Of a stretch of 64,000 nucleotides of DNA, positions 62,959 through 64,000 are shown piece after piece (the stretch's first letter is position 1; the number at the start of each line of letters is the position of its first letter). The stretch comes from an uncultured Rikenella sp. (GTDB lineage Bacteria; Bacteroidota; Bacteroidia; Bacteroidales; Rikenellaceae), in assembly GCA_910577885.1 (NCBI GenBank), contig CAJTNK010000002.1, positions 1-64,000 of the forward strand, read 5' to 3'. Made by a program: the position numbers and the translations under genes. Under the pieces are notes generated by a model. That model saw only the letters and a program-made list of their open reading frames with translations, did no database searches and was not told where the DNA came from.

Positions 62959-64000
62959 ATGGATTTTCAAGACATTATACGGCAGTTGGTGGAACGCATC
63001 GAAAAGATGAAAGATAACGTTCTGACGGAAGAGGCGACAAAAAACGCTTTTATTATGCCGTTTATCAATGCGTTGGGTTACGACGTTTTCAATCCGACCG
63101 AAGTCGTTCCCGAGTTCATCTGCGACATAGGCATCAAGAAAGGGGAGAAGATCGATTATGCCATTATGCAGGACGGGAAGCCTGTCATTCTTATCGAGTG
63201 CAAGCATTGCTTGCAGGATCTTAGCCTGCACGATAATCAATTGTTGCGGTACTTCACCGTTTCGCCGGCCAAATTCGGTGTGTTGACCAATGGTATCATC
63301 TATCGATTCTATACCGATCTGGAGAAAGAGAATGTGATGGATGAAAAACCGTTCTTGGAGGTCAATTTGTTGGAATTGCGGGACACACAGATCGAGGAGT
63401 TGCGCAAGTTCCATAAGTCGTATTTCGATGTGGATAACATCATGAATACGGCAAGCGAACTCAAATATACGAATGAGTTGAAACGGCTGATCGCTTCCGA
63501 GATGAGTAATCCGACGCCGGAATTTGTGAAGTTTTTCGCTCGGCAGGTGTATAGCGGCCAGATGAAAGAGCGGGCAATGGAGCAGTTTACCGGCTTGATG
63601 AAGCGTGCCGCCTCGCAGTGGAAAAACGACATTATCAATGAACGGTTGAAAGCCGCTTTAAATAATGACGTTCAAGTTTCGACCACCTCTTCAGCGGAAA
63701 AATCGGAACCAGAGGCGGAACATTGCGAAGATTCCGACAACGGTATCGTAACTACTGCGGAAGAATTGCAGGGCTATTATATCGTTAAGTCTATTCTGGC
63801 GCAAAAAGTATCTTTGAATCGAGTTGTCGGGCGCGATACGAAGTCGTATTTCGGGGTTCTGCTGGATGACAACAACCGGAAGCCGATTTGTCGATTGTGG
63901 TTCAACCGGAGCAATAAATACGTCGGCACATTCGATGCGGAGAAGAATGAGACTCGACATTTGGTCAACAGCCTGGACGAGATTTATACTTTGGCGGAAC
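62959..64000 (+). CDS. HsdR_N-like restriction nuclease (cut by window end)
   Basis: The frame is open to the window end (347 codons). The N-terminal PD-(D/E)xK nuclease like HSDR_N has Asp in EKIDYAIM (D66) and ILIECKH (E80, K82), with FGVLTNGIIYRFYTD following. No helicase motor follows in the sequence seen; the C-terminal part (about 265-347) looks like a separate small beta domain. Such stand-alone type I-R-like proteins occur in many Bacteroidota. It may be host or prophage B cargo. Confidence 0.82.
   Translation, partial: MDFQDIIRQLVERIEKMKDNVLTEEATKNAFIMPFINALGYDVFNPTEVVPEFICDIGIKKGEKIDYAIMQDGKPVILIECKHCLQDLSLHDNQLLRYFTVSPAKFGVLTNGIIYRFYTDLEKENVMDEKPFLEVNLLELRDTQIEELRKFHKSYFDVDNIMNTASELKYTNELKRLIASEMSNPTPEFVKFFARQVYSGQMKERAMEQFTGLMKRAASQWKNDIINERLKAALNNDVQVSTTSSAEKSEPEAEHCEDSDNGIVTTAEELQGYYIVKSILAQKVSLNRVVGRDTKSYFGVLLDDNNRKPICRLWFNRSNKYVGTFDAEKNETRHLVNSLDEIYTLAE

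Overview
The window looks like a chromosomal segment of a GC-rich member of the Bacteroidota, most like the Alistipes/Rikenellaceae group. Three things point there: the gpsA-pgi gene pair, repeated promoter matches to the Bacteroidota pattern TTTG-N19/20-TAnnTTTG, and prophage and regulator protein types typical of that phylum. The species assignment is inference. I see no tRNA, rRNA or CRISPR array.

Host part (1-6.2 kb): metX (methionine synthesis) is divergent from gpsA and pgi. Then come a small lipoprotein and two secreted proteins of unknown function, separated by strong hairpin terminators.

Prophage A (about 6.2-30.0 kb, plus strand) is a truncated siphovirus-like element. It starts in the middle of a phage gene, has no head or packaging genes, and then runs: neck/tail-completion type proteins, a cargo block, tape measure, tail proteins and fibres, a holin-like protein, an M15 peptidase lysin, a spanin-like lipoprotein and a tyrosine integrase. 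The cargo block holds a HigBA toxin-antitoxin pair, a membrane protein, and two tandem copies of an apparently undescribed pseudoknotted RNA, each followed by a small ORF. A second, AT-rich cargo pair sits inside the tail operon: an OLD/PARIS-like ATPase-TOPRIM protein plus a D12 adenine methyltransferase. Two genes of this element carry frameshifts.

Junction (30.0-32.1 kb): an Abi_2 (AbiD/F) HEPN protein, a promoter-driven structured RNA directly downstream of it, and a convergent HicAB pair.

Prophage B (about 32.1-62.9 kb, minus strand) is a P2/Mu-like contractile-tail phage. In transcription order: regulatory and replication genes, a DUF1064-type nuclease, a helicase-adenine methyltransferase fusion, a C5 methyltransferase, a radical SAM protein, small Cys-rich and HD-like proteins, a GpZ-like protein, terminase small and GpA-type large subunits, gpW, portal, a prohead protease-capsid fusion, a decoration protein, neck proteins, sheath, tube, E/E' chaperone with a programmed -1 frameshift, tape measure, U, X, D, V, W, J, I (with a BACON-like domain), tail fibre, holin, GH108 endolysin and spanin-like protein. 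On its right side are divergent plus-strand genes: a membrane protein, a repressor with a nearby palindromic operator, and an HsdR_N-like nuclease that runs off the window.

The two phages are distinct: they differ in tail type, strand and lysin family, yet share a short tail-fibre motif. Together with the Abi, HigBA, HicAB and OLD-like/methylase genes, the region is a dense prophage-borne conflict island.
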